The notes under the pieces were generated by a model, which made no database searches, had not been told where the DNA came from, and saw only the letters and a list, made by a program, of their open reading frames with translations. Position numbers and translations under genes: made by a program. Shown here piece after piece: positions 1 to 10,980 of a DNA stretch of 64,000 nt. The stretch is taken from NCBI GenBank assembly GCA_963575645.1, contig OY754469.1, forward strand, positions 21,780,001 through 21,844,000, read 5' to 3'. This DNA comes from Xanthostigma xanthostigma. Lineage: Eukaryota; Arthropoda; Insecta; Raphidioptera; Raphidiidae. How positions within the stretch are numbered: the stretch's first letter is position 1; the number at the start of each line of letters is the position of its first letter.

Positions 1-1200
1 TGAAAACACATACATAATAATATACAGGATAATCAGTCATTTTCCATAAACTTATACGAACTAATGTATAATTATTGATCTCTTCACACGGTCAGCGATT
101 AAAAAATAATTTGAAATTAACAAAACCAAAAAGGATCCAAAACCACCTGGATATTTTAATACTATTTTGTGTAACGCTATATTTAAAAATATTAATGATT
201 TTCATTACGATTGGTACATAGTTCAATTTAAATATACACATAGATTAAGATAGCTACAGTTGATTATTGTATTATGAAAACATTCATTGTTGACGTTACA
301 ATGCAATATTCACAAAAATATATAATAAGTTTAATCACTGCCACTATCGGAACTCAAACTCGAATGCTCTACTATCGTGGCGAATGGGTTATAATTTACT
401 CTACCGTGCGATATCCAATTGATCATCATTTTTCATATTAAGGATGATTTGTAGCTATATTAAAAGTGATGAGAATACGTTGAAAAAAATATATATTATT
501 CTGACAAGTCCCCTGAAGCTTCTCAAAAAATTATGATTTTTTTACAACACCGTTCAAAAGTTACAACAATTTTTAGTTATTGCAAAACAAGTATGACAAA
601 AACACCATCGGGCCAAATCTAGTAAAAAATAGTAATGAAAAAATAATTAGAAAAATCCATAAAATTATAAACTAGTAGATAAAATATATTCAAGAAGCAT
701 ATAAGCAATTAACATTAATTACTGATTTCAAAAATTATTTATAGAGAAAAATAATAAATATGAGTGACATTTACAATATTATTTAATAGGCAGTGTAATT
801 CACCAAAGAAATGTGGCAATCATTTACAGACAAAACTTTTTCTGTGATCCTAACAGTAATTAAAAATTTCATTTAAAATTCAATTAAATGTTAACTATTT
901 TCGATTGTATTAAAAATTTGATGTAAGAAACAAACATATGAGAAAAAAAATTTCATTTAAATACTTTCTTTATTTTAAAAAATATTATTATTATTATAAG
1001 ATGTTGATTGCGTGAAAATTGTTCGTACTTTTGTTTCCGATTGTACCGACAAATCATCCTTAAAGCATATTTGTAACTATTTCTCACACCATGCTAGAGC
1101 TAATTTTTTTTATACATAGAGATACTATGAACACATCAACATCAAAGGTTATTCCGGAAAAATAAATTATGAATCTAAGCTAATTTTTACCTTAGTATTC
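1..1200. other. AT-rich DNA without a recognised gene
   Basis: No open frame with recognisable content on either strand. The only structure seen is the 15-base inverted repeat listed separately at 438-452 and 1049-1063. Confidence 0.6.
438..1063. repeat. Possible MITE bounded by a 15-bp inverted repeat
   Basis: TTAAGGATGATTTGT at 438-452 has its exact reverse complement at 1049-1063, giving a 626-bp unit. The interior is AT-rich and non-coding. No convincing target-site duplication is visible beside the ends, so a chance inverted repeat in AT-rich DNA remains possible. Confidence 0.3.
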
Positions 1201-1269
1201 ATTCATTTTTTTTTTATATGTGTGTTCGTTGATAACTTCGGCAGCTGTGAACAGATTTTGTCAATCCGG

Positions 1270-1940
1270 TGTCGGACAGGCAACCGGATGGCGAGTGGTA
1301 ATCTGGATCTTTGAGTGATACAGAGCCCCCTGGTAGCGGCCAAAGTGACCCCAAATGGACAGGGGCGGCAATATGGGGGTGGGGCTAAATCGAAAAATTT
1401 TTTAAAAGGCAACCGGATAAAAATGCGGTAGCATTGAAGGAAATACCCTAATTATATAATAAATTTTTTTTGCCAGCCGAAACACGCGGGCCGTTTTTGC
1501 ACTAGCGAATAAAAAAAAAGTGAAAAGGCAACCGCTTCAAAATTAGTGAGAATACTTATTGAAAACACCAAACGTTGGGAAAAAATTGCCATCCGATCCT
1601 GATGGGCAGTTTCGGAGAAACAACTCCTCAAAGTCGCCGAAAAACTCTTTTTTTCGATTGTTTCAACAATAAGTAAAAAAAAAACACCAAAAATTGTTCA
1701 AATCGGATGGCATTCGAAATTTATACTGTCCTAAGTACAAATAATGATGTGTATCAATGCCATCCGATTTCGATTAAATTTACCCTTATTTAGCCACTTC
1801 CCAAAACTCATGAAAATAACAATTTTTTGCAGCGTATGGCATTATTGTTATTTTCATGAAACTATACCAAAATGTCAGAGGAGCTCGACTAGTTTTTGTA
1901 GGAATCATTTTTCGATTCGAGGCACACCGGATTGAATTTC
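1270..1940. repeat. Decayed repeat with recurring GGCAACCGGAT / GCCATCCGAT words
   Basis: The block is more GC-rich than its surroundings. It carries GGCAACCG at about 1279, 1408 and 1527, and the related word GCCATCCGAT in both orientations at about 1589, 1703 (as ATCGGATGGC) and 1759. Recurrence of one word in both orientations suggests an old mobile element with internal repeats. No protein similarity was recognised. Confidence 0.4.
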
Positions 1941-2545
1941 TCAATCCACTCCACTAAGAGTTGAAATTTATCTTATTTTAATCTAGTGTAAGTGATAGGT
2001 TTTTATAAAAAAATGTTTTATTTTAACACAACACCACCACACTCTTTTCGTGAGAGAAAGATTATAAACCAATAATTTCTTAGATGAAGTGACGCGATAA
2101 AAATGATGCTCTGGAAAATTTACGTGTTTTCAAATGTAACAATTTTCGCGACTCGCAACTCTTCGGAAAGTTCATTATCTTATTGCGCTGTGTGGTCACA
2201 TGAAATTGGACATAATAGCATAATTATTAGGCCGAAATATTGTGCCACAAGAGTTGAATGACTGTTCACCTGGTGTTACTTCTACAGTGGCACTGCATCT
2301 CATGAAAAATATTGCATTTCCCTGTTAGGGACGTACAAATACGTTGTAAGAGAAGAATATAGTTATTGGAATTGGTATTGTACGTGCCTTTAATAGGCAG
2401 ACAGCAGAATAAGTGCCATTTTAAATAAAGAGAGAATTATGCCTAATTGCTTTAAAGCCTTTTTAAATATGTACTGGCGTCCATTTTTTCCAAGGTTACC
2501 ATTATTTACATTTACATAGTAACAATTGTTTTTTAATAATAAAAA
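1941..2545. other. Unannotated AT-rich DNA
   Basis: No coding frame, RNA or repeat recognised by eye. Confidence 0.5.
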
Positions 2546-2743
2546 ATTGAAGGAGATTTAATTGGTTGAGGAACAATTAAAAAATAAGCTTTAGCAGAGT
2601 ATCGCTTGTGGCCAACGTTTTGAAAAATATATTTTCATTTTCAGGGCCTCAATGCAAGTTGAGTTGGTAAATACATAAATAAAGCGATACTCTGCTAAAG
2701 CTTATTTTTCAATTGTTCCTCAACCAAATAAATCTCCTTCAAT
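2546..2743. repeat. Foldback element with 62-bp arms and a decayed hammerhead-like core
   Basis: The left arm (2546-2608) and right arm (2681-2743) are reverse complements with about two mismatches. Both carry TTGGTTGAGGAACAATT and AAGCTTTAGCAGAGTATCGC. The spacer holds GTGGCCAACG...TTTTCAGGGCCTC (2607-2650). Read on the minus strand this is GGCC-CTGAAAA-(AT-rich hairpin)-AAAAC-GTT-GGCC, close to the core of the hammerhead motif reported in Penelope-like retroelements but with core substitutions. The layout matches the longer element at 46604-47025, of which this looks like a shortened relative. Element family is inferred; the inverted repeat is seen directly. Confidence 0.75.
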
Positions 2744-2840
2744 ACATATTTTTGGAACAAAACTTCTACTAACAATAAATTTATAATCCAATTAAGTAAT
2801 ACTTTTTTTATTATTTCAGTTCTCCGAGTAGCCACTAGAA

Positions 2841-2969
2841 ACTTTGAGTTTATAATAGAGAAGCTATGGAAACAGTATATAAACAATCCCTGTGCGTTAT
2901 TAATTATTAATAACGCACAGGGATTGTTTATATACTGTTTCCATAGCTTCTCTATTATAAACTCAAAGT
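2841..2969. repeat. 129-bp perfect palindrome with 64-bp arms and a 1-base centre
   Basis: From ACTTTGAG at 2841 to CTCAAAGT ending at 2969 the two 64-base arms are exact reverse complements around base 2905. There is no loop. Such a spacer-free palindrome can extrude as a cruciform and is usually unstable. It may be a genuine recent inverted duplication or a fold-back artefact of library or assembly origin. Confidence 0.95.
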
Positions 2970-2970
2970 G

Positions 2971-2993
2971 ACGATAATAATTATTATTATCGT
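2971..2993. repeat. 23-bp perfect palindrome beside the long one
   Basis: ACGATAATAAT / ATTATTATCGT around base 2982, one base beyond the right arm of the 129-bp palindrome. AT-rich, so it carries little weight by itself. Confidence 0.7.
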
Positions 2994-4529
2994 AATTTTA
3001 TTGCATATATTAATAATTTTTATAGCTTAATAAACCATAAATAATATGTATGCATTTATTTAATGCTGGCAAAAAATTATAAAATAATAAAGCCAACATT
3101 TAAATATTTATAAGGAATTCTGAATTGGAAAATTTTAAGGTTTTTACAAGGCTTAATTAATGGGAATGATTTTATTAACAATTAAAATATTTAAATTTTG
3201 TTTATTGCGGAACAGTTTGAAACAGTTAATTTGTATTATTAAAATGTATGCAAAATTCTAAAATAACATAATATTTATGCTAGATTATTTAAGTAATATT
3301 TTCAATGAGTTTATAAAACTTTGACTGTTTTAATAAGGCAGTTCGTAAAATTTGAAGATAAATATATGCATATATTAATGAAGCGTTTTTAACTGATTTT
3401 TTTCTGTTACTTAAAATTGTAACTGTGTTCGATCCTTTCAATATTAAGCTGTCTACATACTTACAGAGAGGATAATATTTTAAACTTAAAACAGGTTTCG
3501 TTTCAAAAAATCTTATTTCAATGCGCTAAAAAGTAAAAAATGAAATTATTTCTCTTACGTTTAGAAGCGTTAGGCAGTCGATGAATTTAATGAAATATGG
3601 GTAGACCCACGCTTTTAAGCGTTATAAAGAGAAATAAATTTATTTTCTACTTATTAGGGCGTTTATATAAGAGTTTTTCAAATTGTTTGAAACTATATAT
3701 ACATTATATTCTAAATTTTTAGTAAATATATATTTAAGTGTTTTGCCGGAGACACGTTTTCCTATTATCAACACCGTCACTCCCACCACTTGTTTTTTAT
3801 TTTCATATTTAACTTGTTTTATAAATATAACTACATACAACTGCAACATTTCACGGCAATTGGAAATTTGGGAGAGGAAGAAAATCGAGTTGTATGTTAT
3901 AAAGCGACGTTAATGCAAGTATAGTTGCGAATAAAGGCCCATTTTCACTTTTAAGAATTTCTTTTATTGAACAAGATCAATGAAACATTTTCTACCGACA
4001 AATCCTAAATCTCTTTGTGCATATATTGAAAAGAGAATATATTATTTACTTTCTAGAATAATATAAGACACACATTCATTAAAGGTAAGTTGCAATTAAG
4101 AAATGTGTACAAAAATAAATAATTTGTTGGTTTGCGGTAGTTAATTAGTGTGGCGTGTGCTCTGCTATCTTATTACGTACATTTGTTAATTATAAAATAC
4201 ATTACACTTACAGCTATTGTGTCTGTATTTGTAAAATGTTATGTGTATACAGCGATAAGCGAATGCCCAGTTCCGTATATGGTTGAAAGATTTTGTGCTC
4301 GTAATTACTGCAGTGAATACAGTCAACTACAATTTTCACTTACGTAAAATAAATCTGCCCGACGGACAACACAGTTGTTAATGAATGTACCATTGACTGA
4401 ATAATTGAAGATTCATTTTGAATCTATTAGATATCTGTAGATTTTTATATTACTTTCGAATCTGTAGTTGAAAAACCCTTCTTTATGATGAATCTTTCTT
4501 TACCATTTTCCAAGGCTAGACTTACTAGT
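2994..4529. other. AT-rich DNA without a recognised gene
   Basis: Only short frames lacking known motifs are present; nothing was recognised on either strand. Confidence 0.5.
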
Positions 4530-5960
4530 CAAATAGTTATCAAACATTTTCGGGTAGGTATATGATTTACTGTGAAAATTTCTTCTTTTAAAATGTCTGA
4601 ATACTAAATAGAAGCCCTGACTGATGGGTAGTGGGGCCTAGCCAAGCCTTGAATTTTTAACTTTGCAAAATTTTATTTGCAAGACAAGTCCTTGGGCCAT
4701 TCATTTAGTGGGGTTTAAAAGTTTGCCAGGTGGTTTCAAAACTGTATTTCATAATATATATCAAAAAAATATATTTGAATCATATTGAGATTTAGACAGA
4801 GTAATATTATTGAAAGGACTGACCATTTTGGTGAGACTTTTTACCTGCCAGGTGATCGGGAATATTATACGTGAGTGCGAATACATAATGCTATGGATAA
4901 GTTGAAGTGTGAGAGAGAGGGTATATCGGCGGCCGACTGAGTTAAAGCGTGCTGCGGTACGACTGATTCTCGCACACACTTCGACATACAGTTTCGAAAC
5001 CACCCGGCAAATATTTAGACCGTACTAAATAATTCGGCCTATTTATTTTTTATTATATTAAATACTAAATTTCAAGGTATTAAAATTTAAAAATTCAAAC
5101 CTTTGAAAAATTTTAAAATGCCTCAAGGACTTCTTTTGCAAATAAAATTAAAAATTCAAGCCTTGACGAGGCCTTACTACTCTTCAGCCATGTTTTCGAT
5201 TTTCTATTCAGATATTACAAAAGAAGTGTTAAACAAAGAATTTCGCACAAACCTTATGGGATTTGGTAACCGGTTAAATTGATCGGAAATTATTTTATTT
5301 CATAGTCTAAAAGTCACTAAGAAAAATCGTTCATGGGCGCATAGTCTAAAAACTAATAGATTTTTAGCTACAGATATGTTTAGCGAGATTTTAGATATAA
5401 AGATATCCATTGAATTCACAAACATGTTCCATGTTCAACTTTTGTGCTTTTTTAGATATATAGAAAAATAGTCGAAAACTACATAGGTACTGCTGGAAGG
5501 TGTCACCCTGTACAAAATAATAATATCATATTCGGATTCAGCGCACTCGAAAACATATTTCTAGAGCTTAGGATTTTTTAAGATTGTGAATTCAATGGAT
5601 ATATCCCTCTATCTAAAATTTCGCTAAACATGTCTGTAGCTAAAAATCTATTGGTTTTTAGGATATGCGCTCATGGACACTTTTTCTTAACTACCATTAA
5701 ACTATAAAATAAAACCATTTCCAATCAATTTCATCGAGAACCAAATCCCATAAGTTTTGTGCGGGGTCCTTTCAAGATGTTAAAATTTAAAAATGCCCCA
5801 AGGACTTCTTTTGCAAAGTTTAAAATTCAAGACTTGGCTAGGCCCTACTATACCCTTCAGCCAGGTCTTTGATTTTCTATTACAAAAGAAGTGTTATACA
5901 AATTTTCACCATGCCTCAAATACCTACCCAAAAATGTTTGATAGCTCTCCTATTAGAATT
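4530..5960. repeat. Mosaic of direct and inverted copies of one repeat
   Basis: A module with CAAGGACTTCTTTTGC and TTCAAG..TTGGCTAGGCC occurs three times: 4530-4710 (minus), 5105-5240 (plus) and 5770-5960 (plus). The outer copies share the distant words GGGTAGGTAT and TATCAAACATTTT. A second module (GGGATTTGGT, AATAGATTTTTAGCTAC, ATCCATTGAATTCAC) occurs at 5250-5430 and inverted at 5590-5765. Two outer modules in direct orientation flanking two inner modules in inverted orientation cannot come from a single simple foldback; repeated insertion or rearrangement is inferred. Confidence 0.7.
4722..5010. mobile_element. MITE of 289 bp with 26-bp terminal inverted repeats
   Basis: Left end TTTGCCAGGTGGTTTCAAAACTG.. 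at 4722-4747 matches the reverse complement of 4985-5010 with two mismatches. It sits inside or beside the inverted copy of the 4530-5960 repeat, so it probably inserted there. The interior includes a GC-richer patch near 4925-4980. No transposase remnant is visible. Confidence 0.6.
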
Positions 5961-6443
5961 AGAAGTTTTGTTTGTTTTGATTGGAATTATAATTTGTTAA
6001 AATATCCGAAAACATTTTTAACACTGTAGGTTATTTCTTTTGATAAAGATATTTGGCAGTATAGTGGAGGTGGCGAGCGACGATACCTACAACGGATTTT
6101 TTTCTGTTCAGTGGAGTGTAGACAGATACCAAGAGTAGGTACGTGGAAAAGAGTATTTCATTCTATAAAAGACTCTATGTATAATATCCACTGTATATAA
6201 TATATACATTCATATTCATATATGTACATAGGTGTACGATAGGGCACGTGCCCAAGCACCGTATCTTTAAACAGTACAACAATATATTACCTATTGTTTA
6301 TAATTCTTTTTAACTAACTCATTCATTATAAGTTTACTTCGAGAGTATACCTATTGCTATATATACAGTGAATTTAATTTAAGATGCAAAATATACACGA
6401 GTTTTGTTGATATGCGGTAGCTATGAGAATGATTACAGCTCTA

Positions 6444-6866
6444 CAGAAAATCGTTCCACATAAAACGTAACATAGACCGAACGCCCAAGGGAGGTTCGTA
6501 TGCAAACTATGAGGATCGCATTCTGGCGTCTGATACAGGTTAGGGAGTTCTTAAATAGTGTCTTTCCTCGTTGGTCCCGGAGGAGAAATACACCAGACGT
6601 GTCCCTCAATGATTTTTTCTTATTAGGATTTTATGAAAAAAATAGTATTTAGTGATGAATTGGAAAATATTGACTAACTTTAAAGGACACTAATGAAATA
6701 TTCTCAATTAATTTTTATAACTGCTTAGGATACTGTTATGTCGTTAATATAATGATATTTTTGTGAACACGTAATTTTCATGTTTTTAGGTTACCTATTT
6801 AAAATTTTATTTGTCAAGTTTGTTCGTTTTCGGTCTCTGTTGCACTTTATGTGGAACGATTTTCTG
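6444..6866. mobile_element. Tc1/mariner-like MITE flanked by TA
   Basis: CAGAAAATCGTTCCACATAA at 6444 is repeated inverted at the right end (last base 6866). The inverted repeat continues imperfectly through a GACCGAA word to about 40 bp. TA lies directly outside both ends (6442-6443 and 6867-6868), as expected for Tc1/mariner-type insertion, though TA is a weak criterion in AT-rich DNA. The 423-bp interior is non-coding. Confidence 0.75.
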
Positions 6867-7162
6867 TAATGTGAAATTCACTGTATGTATAGTGTAGGTA
6901 CATTATACTGATAACTACTCGTTTTAGAAAAGTGGGATTGAAAATCACCAGGTGTGCTTGGTTTATAAAAAAAATAAAATTAAAAAGTTTTTGTTATCAT
7001 GTAGTATAAAAACAACTATATTACAGCTTGTTTGTTCAAGATGCCAGACTAAGGGGTCTATAACTCTGACAATATTTAAATGAAAACATTAATATAAAGA
7101 AAAATAAATTATAATTATAATGAGGGAAAAATCTTGGTATATTAGTGTAGTATACATATACA

Positions 7163-7200
7163 GGGATGTTGCAGATGTCTGCATCCGCAATCTCAGAGCA
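7163..7200 (+). repeat. Possible single end of a hAT-type element
   Basis: CAGGGATGTTGCAGATG followed by CTGCATCCGC resembles terminal sequence of hAT miniature elements with subterminal GGATGC/GCATCC repeats; compare TAGTGATGTGCCGGATG at 13437. No matching right end was found, so this would be a one-ended remnant. Confidence 0.3.
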
Positions 7201-7766
7201 TCATTTTTGACATATGCAAGTACGTTAAAAGTGTTGACGCTTTTTACACCGAAGCACGATTAAACCTCCCAGGTCGTTGAGACGACCTTGTTCTTAGAAA
7301 CATTTCCATAGCTTTGAACGGTGGAGTAACTATACCGTTTGAAACGCGTGGCAAATTCATCAAATGGGGCCCCGAGCGTCAATATTACCACAGCCCACGC
7401 CACAAAAGAAGTCCTGCGGCAATAATATGAACTAACAAGAAAACCATAGACTTCATTTCTTTTAGCTACAACGCTGCGAGAACCTTATTCCGGGTGCATT
7501 CTAGAACTGGTTGATATTTTTTTCTTACAAATGCGTTCAAATCTTTATATATTTTTTGGTTTAATTTGTGTGTACTTTAGTAGGGAACTTAAATTAACTT
7601 AAACTAACAAATTTTATTGTTAGGATCATCTTTTACTCACGGCCCTCTCGAGCCAGTGGCATTTTTCCCGTCCAACAATCCTATTGTTACGCCACTGGGT
7701 AATAATATCAATTAGATTTTAAATTTATTAGTAAAATTTATTAGAAATTGAAAACTTAATTTAAGA

Positions 7767-8203
7767 CCGCTGCATACGAGGCTGGTTTTGCCTTTAGAAT
7801 CACTGCTGGGACTTGTGCTGACTGGCGTGCTGGCTACAAAGATGGGATTGACGTCACTGCGGGCTCGCGTGCCTGAACACAAGATTGATTTCAAAATTAG
7901 AATTTGGTTATTTTTCGTACTTGTTTGTCTGCTTGTTTTGAGCAAGAACCAATCAGGAAACAGAAACTTGTCACGCGGGCCAACGCCCACAAATAAACAT
8001 GGCGTCATAGTGTATGTTCTGTTCAGAGACAATAAACGTTGACTTTTATTAACATTCGAGAACTGTCACTACGCATGGTGTGATACTGTCAAAACACGCA
8101 TGGTGTGAAGCGAAAACATAAAAGCCATCACGAAATCCAACACCACAGCGCGTTTGACATCAAGAAGCCAAATCTAGTGGTAAAATCAGCGTCGTTTGCA
8201 GCA
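7767..8203 (+). mobile_element. MITE, CCGCTGCACACGAGG family, copy 1
   Basis: It starts CCGCTGCATACGAGGCTGG, includes TTGACGTCACT, CAAGAACCAATCAGGA and AACAAACATGG-type words, and ends near GTCGTTTGCAGCAA. The best-preserved copy, in opposite internal orientation, is at 48762-49197. The two overlapping frames across this copy (7712-8032 minus, 7788-8042 plus) are uninterrupted only by chance. Confidence 0.7.
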
Positions 8204-8211
8204 ATCTTTAA

Positions 8212-8482
8212 GGCCGCTGCACATGTGGGCGACTTGAACAAACGCCCACAAACAAACATTATACCATAGTGTGTGTTCTGTTCAGATACAATAAACATGC
8301 ACTTTTGTTACCGTTGTAACTATCACTGCACCTCGCGCACCGAATTTACCTGCAAAGCAAGCTTGTAAAGACGTGCCGTGTGAAGCGAGCACATAAGAGC
8401 AATTAAGAAAACCAGCGCTAGAAAACTAGTAGTGAAATCTAGCAAGGAACCTAGCGGCAAAGTCAGCTTCATGTGCAGCGAC
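8212..8482 (+). mobile_element. MITE, same family, internally deleted copy 2
   Basis: After a GCCGCTGCACA start the sequence jumps to the family's middle (ACTTGAACAAACGCCCAC) and runs to TTCATGTGCAGCGACC. It abuts copy 1 in the same orientation, so the two are in tandem. Confidence 0.6.
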
Positions 8483-8814
8483 CTTTACATAGGTTCTTGC
8501 CGAGTGCAAGCACAATATTGGTTCGTGTACAATATTATTAAAAAGAAACACTTATATTTACTTCTGTATAATATGTTTGTGTGTGTTCAGATGAAGTACG
8601 CTGATTGCATTATGATCTAAATCTGTAGCGGCACTGCGTCGTCAGTATCTTGTATATAAGGTAAAACACATATATACACATATCGCACATCCGGTAATCT
8701 TCTTGTGTGCCGGCCGGAACGGCGTACTGTGCATTAGAGACCCTTCAAAAAGAAACCGGCTACTAAGCAGAGATGAGCTTATTGCTTACTTTCAGGTAAC
8801 TGGTTCTTTGATGA

Positions 8815-9000
8815 CAGCGACTTCTAAAAGCGTCTGATCTCTTCCCACGCAGCAGTGTCATCAGCAAACAAGAAGATTTTACTGTTAGTAGTCAACGGAA
8901 GATCGTTTATAAATAATATGAAAAGCGGAGGTCCTAAAATGCTACCTTGAGGTACACCTCCCGTATTTAGTTGCCGTTCTGACATACTTTCACCGGAGCT
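8815..9000 (-). pseudogene. Reverse transcriptase fragment of a Jockey/CR1-type LINE
   Basis: The minus strand encodes a continuous stretch containing [20 protein letters not shown] and, about 35 residues further, FADDTA. These are the classic GVPQGS and (Y/F)ADD boxes of non-LTR retrotransposon reverse transcriptases; the two aspartates of the catalytic box are present (codons at 8857-8868). Similarity stops abruptly near 8815, where the frame turns to unrelated sequence with stops. Only the palm region remains, so this is a truncated relic of a protein normally several hundred residues long. Confidence 0.85.
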
Positions 9001-9167
9001 TTGTTTATTTATTTATATTCGTGTTTTTAGACCTATGTAAAATAAAATATTGTAGATTTGTATTTTTAAAGTGTTTTCGTAATGTATTTTTATAGATTTT
9101 TTAAATTTATGTATGACTTATTGTATCCTGTTTTTTGGGCTACAGAATAAATATCTATCTATCTAAA
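8998..9167 (+). mobile_element. 3' end of a plus-strand LINE with (TATC)n tail
   Basis: AT-rich sequence ending GGCTACAGAATAAATATCTATCTATCT has the look of the 3' untranslated end of insect non-LTR elements that terminate in short TATC repeats. Orientation is opposite to the adjoining reverse-transcriptase fragment, so the two are probably different insertions. Confidence 0.5.
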
Positions 9168-9240
9168 GGCTGCAGCACACGAGGCTGGTCTTGCCGCTAG
9201 AAACCTTGCTAGATTTGGCTGCTAGGTTTTAAGCGTGCTG
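9168..9240 (+). mobile_element. MITE, CCGCTGCACACGAGG family, 5' fragment
   Basis: AAGGCTGCAGCACACGAGGC followed by CTAGAAACCTTGCTAGATTTGGC matches the left end of the family. It is cut off after about 70 bp and lies directly against the TATC tail of the preceding LINE. Confidence 0.6.
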
Positions 9241-9773
9241 TGGCGCCAGAAATATCGAAACATTTCGCATTATATAAAAAAAAACTGTACGTCTTTAAAC
9301 AAATTTTTGGGAACTTATCCGAAAATAGTATCCCGTCTTCCCTCTCCTAACAATTTAGTAGCTAAAAAGAACAAGAAAAATACACGTAAATTTAAAAATT
9401 GGTTGTAGAAATCAGTGGAAACATATCTAGCTAAATTTTTTATAGCTCTCTCCAAAATTTGCTTTTCTGGTTCTACTGCTAATTAAAACCATTATTTTGG
9501 GGAAATAAGTATTTTTATTTAAATAATAAAATTTAGTGTAGGGGGGTCCAGTGATGAGTCTTGCTAAGGGCCCTAAAAAAGCTATTTATGGCTATGCCAC
9601 TTTGTTTCAGATTGCCTCCATTTTTCAAAAAGTTGTTAAAAAGCGTATAGGTATGTAATTTTTTTTTAATATAACTTTTATAAATGAGATTTTTCTAGAG
9701 GGCCTCTTTCGTTTGGACCGTGGACACGTGCCCCTACCTAGTTACGACCCTAGTAATTGCCTCGCTCTGTATC

Positions 9774-10513
9774 TAGAGAATACAATCCCAAGAATGTTTT
9801 TTAATCTCGGGATTACGGGATTTTTGATGCGTAATCCCGGGATCCCGGGGCTATCCCGGGATTAGACTATGTGGTTTCTAATTGGGCTCAAATGAAAAAA
9901 ACTTGAGTAATCTCTCAAAAAATGTTTTTAAAATCGTTGTACAACACAAATCACAATATAGTAAGAAAAGAAAATAGACAAAACAAAAAAAAAAAATTAC
10001 TTTTGCAAGAAATCGAAAAGACAACACAAAAAAAAACTATTTAGAATTTAGAAAATACAATCGCAGAAATATCAAAGCATCCAATGTTTGACTTTCAAAC
10101 CTGCTTCGTAGTTTATTGCCAACATAAGCTGAAAACACTCGTTGGAGAAATAGACAATAGATATACTTATATGCCGTTTCTAATTGATATCCACGAACTC
10201 CTCCATTTTCGAACAAGCTTATTTTACGTCTAATACTATTTGCCAACCCTGATTCATTTTGTACTTGTACTTCAGGATCTGGAGATTTCATATTCTTACA
10301 TATCGTACCGCGTATTTAAGGATTGTTTTTTGTCGTTATGCGTAATAAATAATATTAATATAATCTAGGCAAAGTAATTGTCAAGGCGCAACGGATTACG
10401 GAATGCAAACTAGATCTGTTTTTCGCAATCCCGAAAATCCCGAGATTAGCTAAGTACGATCCCGGGATTTTCGGGACCAGAAACCGGCCGGGATTACGGG
10501 ATTGTATTCTCTA
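9774..10513 (-). mobile_element. hAT transposon derivative, 740 bp, with perfect 8-bp TSD
   Basis: The element starts TAGAGAATACAATCCC (9774) and ends in the inverted copy GGGATTGTATTCTCTA (10513). Directly outside lie identical octamers TCTGTATC at 9766-9773 and 10514-10521. TAGAG-type ends and an 8-bp duplication are diagnostic of the hAT superfamily. Both subterminal regions carry repeated GGGATTACGGGA / ATCCCGGGAT words in both orientations, a likely transposase-binding zone. A transposase remnant occupies the middle on the minus strand. Confidence 0.92.
10037..10291 (-). pseudogene. Relic of hAT transposase C-terminal dimerisation domain
   Basis: An 84-codon minus-strand frame ends with RVFSAYVGNKLRSRF and LDALIFLRLYF. 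This matches the general pattern of the hAT family C-terminal dimerisation region (ERxFSxAG...KLRSRL...LDxLxFLRxY). The catalytic part of the transposase, which normally lies upstream, is absent. It sits inside a flanked hAT element, and the orientation shows the parent element was transcribed leftwards. The first half of the frame is not recognisable. It is probably non-functional. Confidence 0.65.
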
Positions 10514-10689
10514 TCTGTATCAAAAGAAGATAAATATGAGATCTTTCTTCCTGCATGAAAAACATGGTAAACATAAAGCATCTGTCTAATCTATTATTAA
10601 AGGGTCTCTATTGCACCTCGGGCCCACTTTAGGCATAATACGTGCAGATCGTAGCTATTGGGTGCCTATTATTTTCTTTTTTCTTTTTG

Positions 10690-10980
10690 AAAACTTTAAA
10701 AATTTTGAGTGCTAAAGGAAGACACACATTTTTTTGAAGTAAAACTTCTTTTGGTATGGTAAAGTAAAATTGACATGAGATTGAAAATGTAACGAACATG
10801 TCGCAATAGGCAAGAGGGTTTTTGTACGGCTATCTCCTCCTAAGCTACTGGACCGATTTTGACGATGGAGGTTATTTGAAACGGCTTGACGTATAGATGT
10901 GAAATAGGATTTCAGAATTTTCAGAATAGCGCAAAATGAATTTTGAGAGTTAAAAATCAATTTTCAAAAAAGCAGTTTTT
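10690..10980. repeat. Dispersed repeat containing GAAGTAAAACTTCTTTTGG
   Basis: GAAGTAAAACTTCTTTTGG, GAGATTGAAAATGTAACGA and TGTCGCA recur in the same order at 39497-39567. Downstream GGACCGATTTTGACGAT is a phrase typical of insect dispersed repeats. Ends are not visible. Confidence 0.45.

Noticed and set aside
7712..8042. Overlapping frames of 106 and 84 codons on opposite strands
   Set aside because: They fall in a MITE whose other copies do not preserve the frames.
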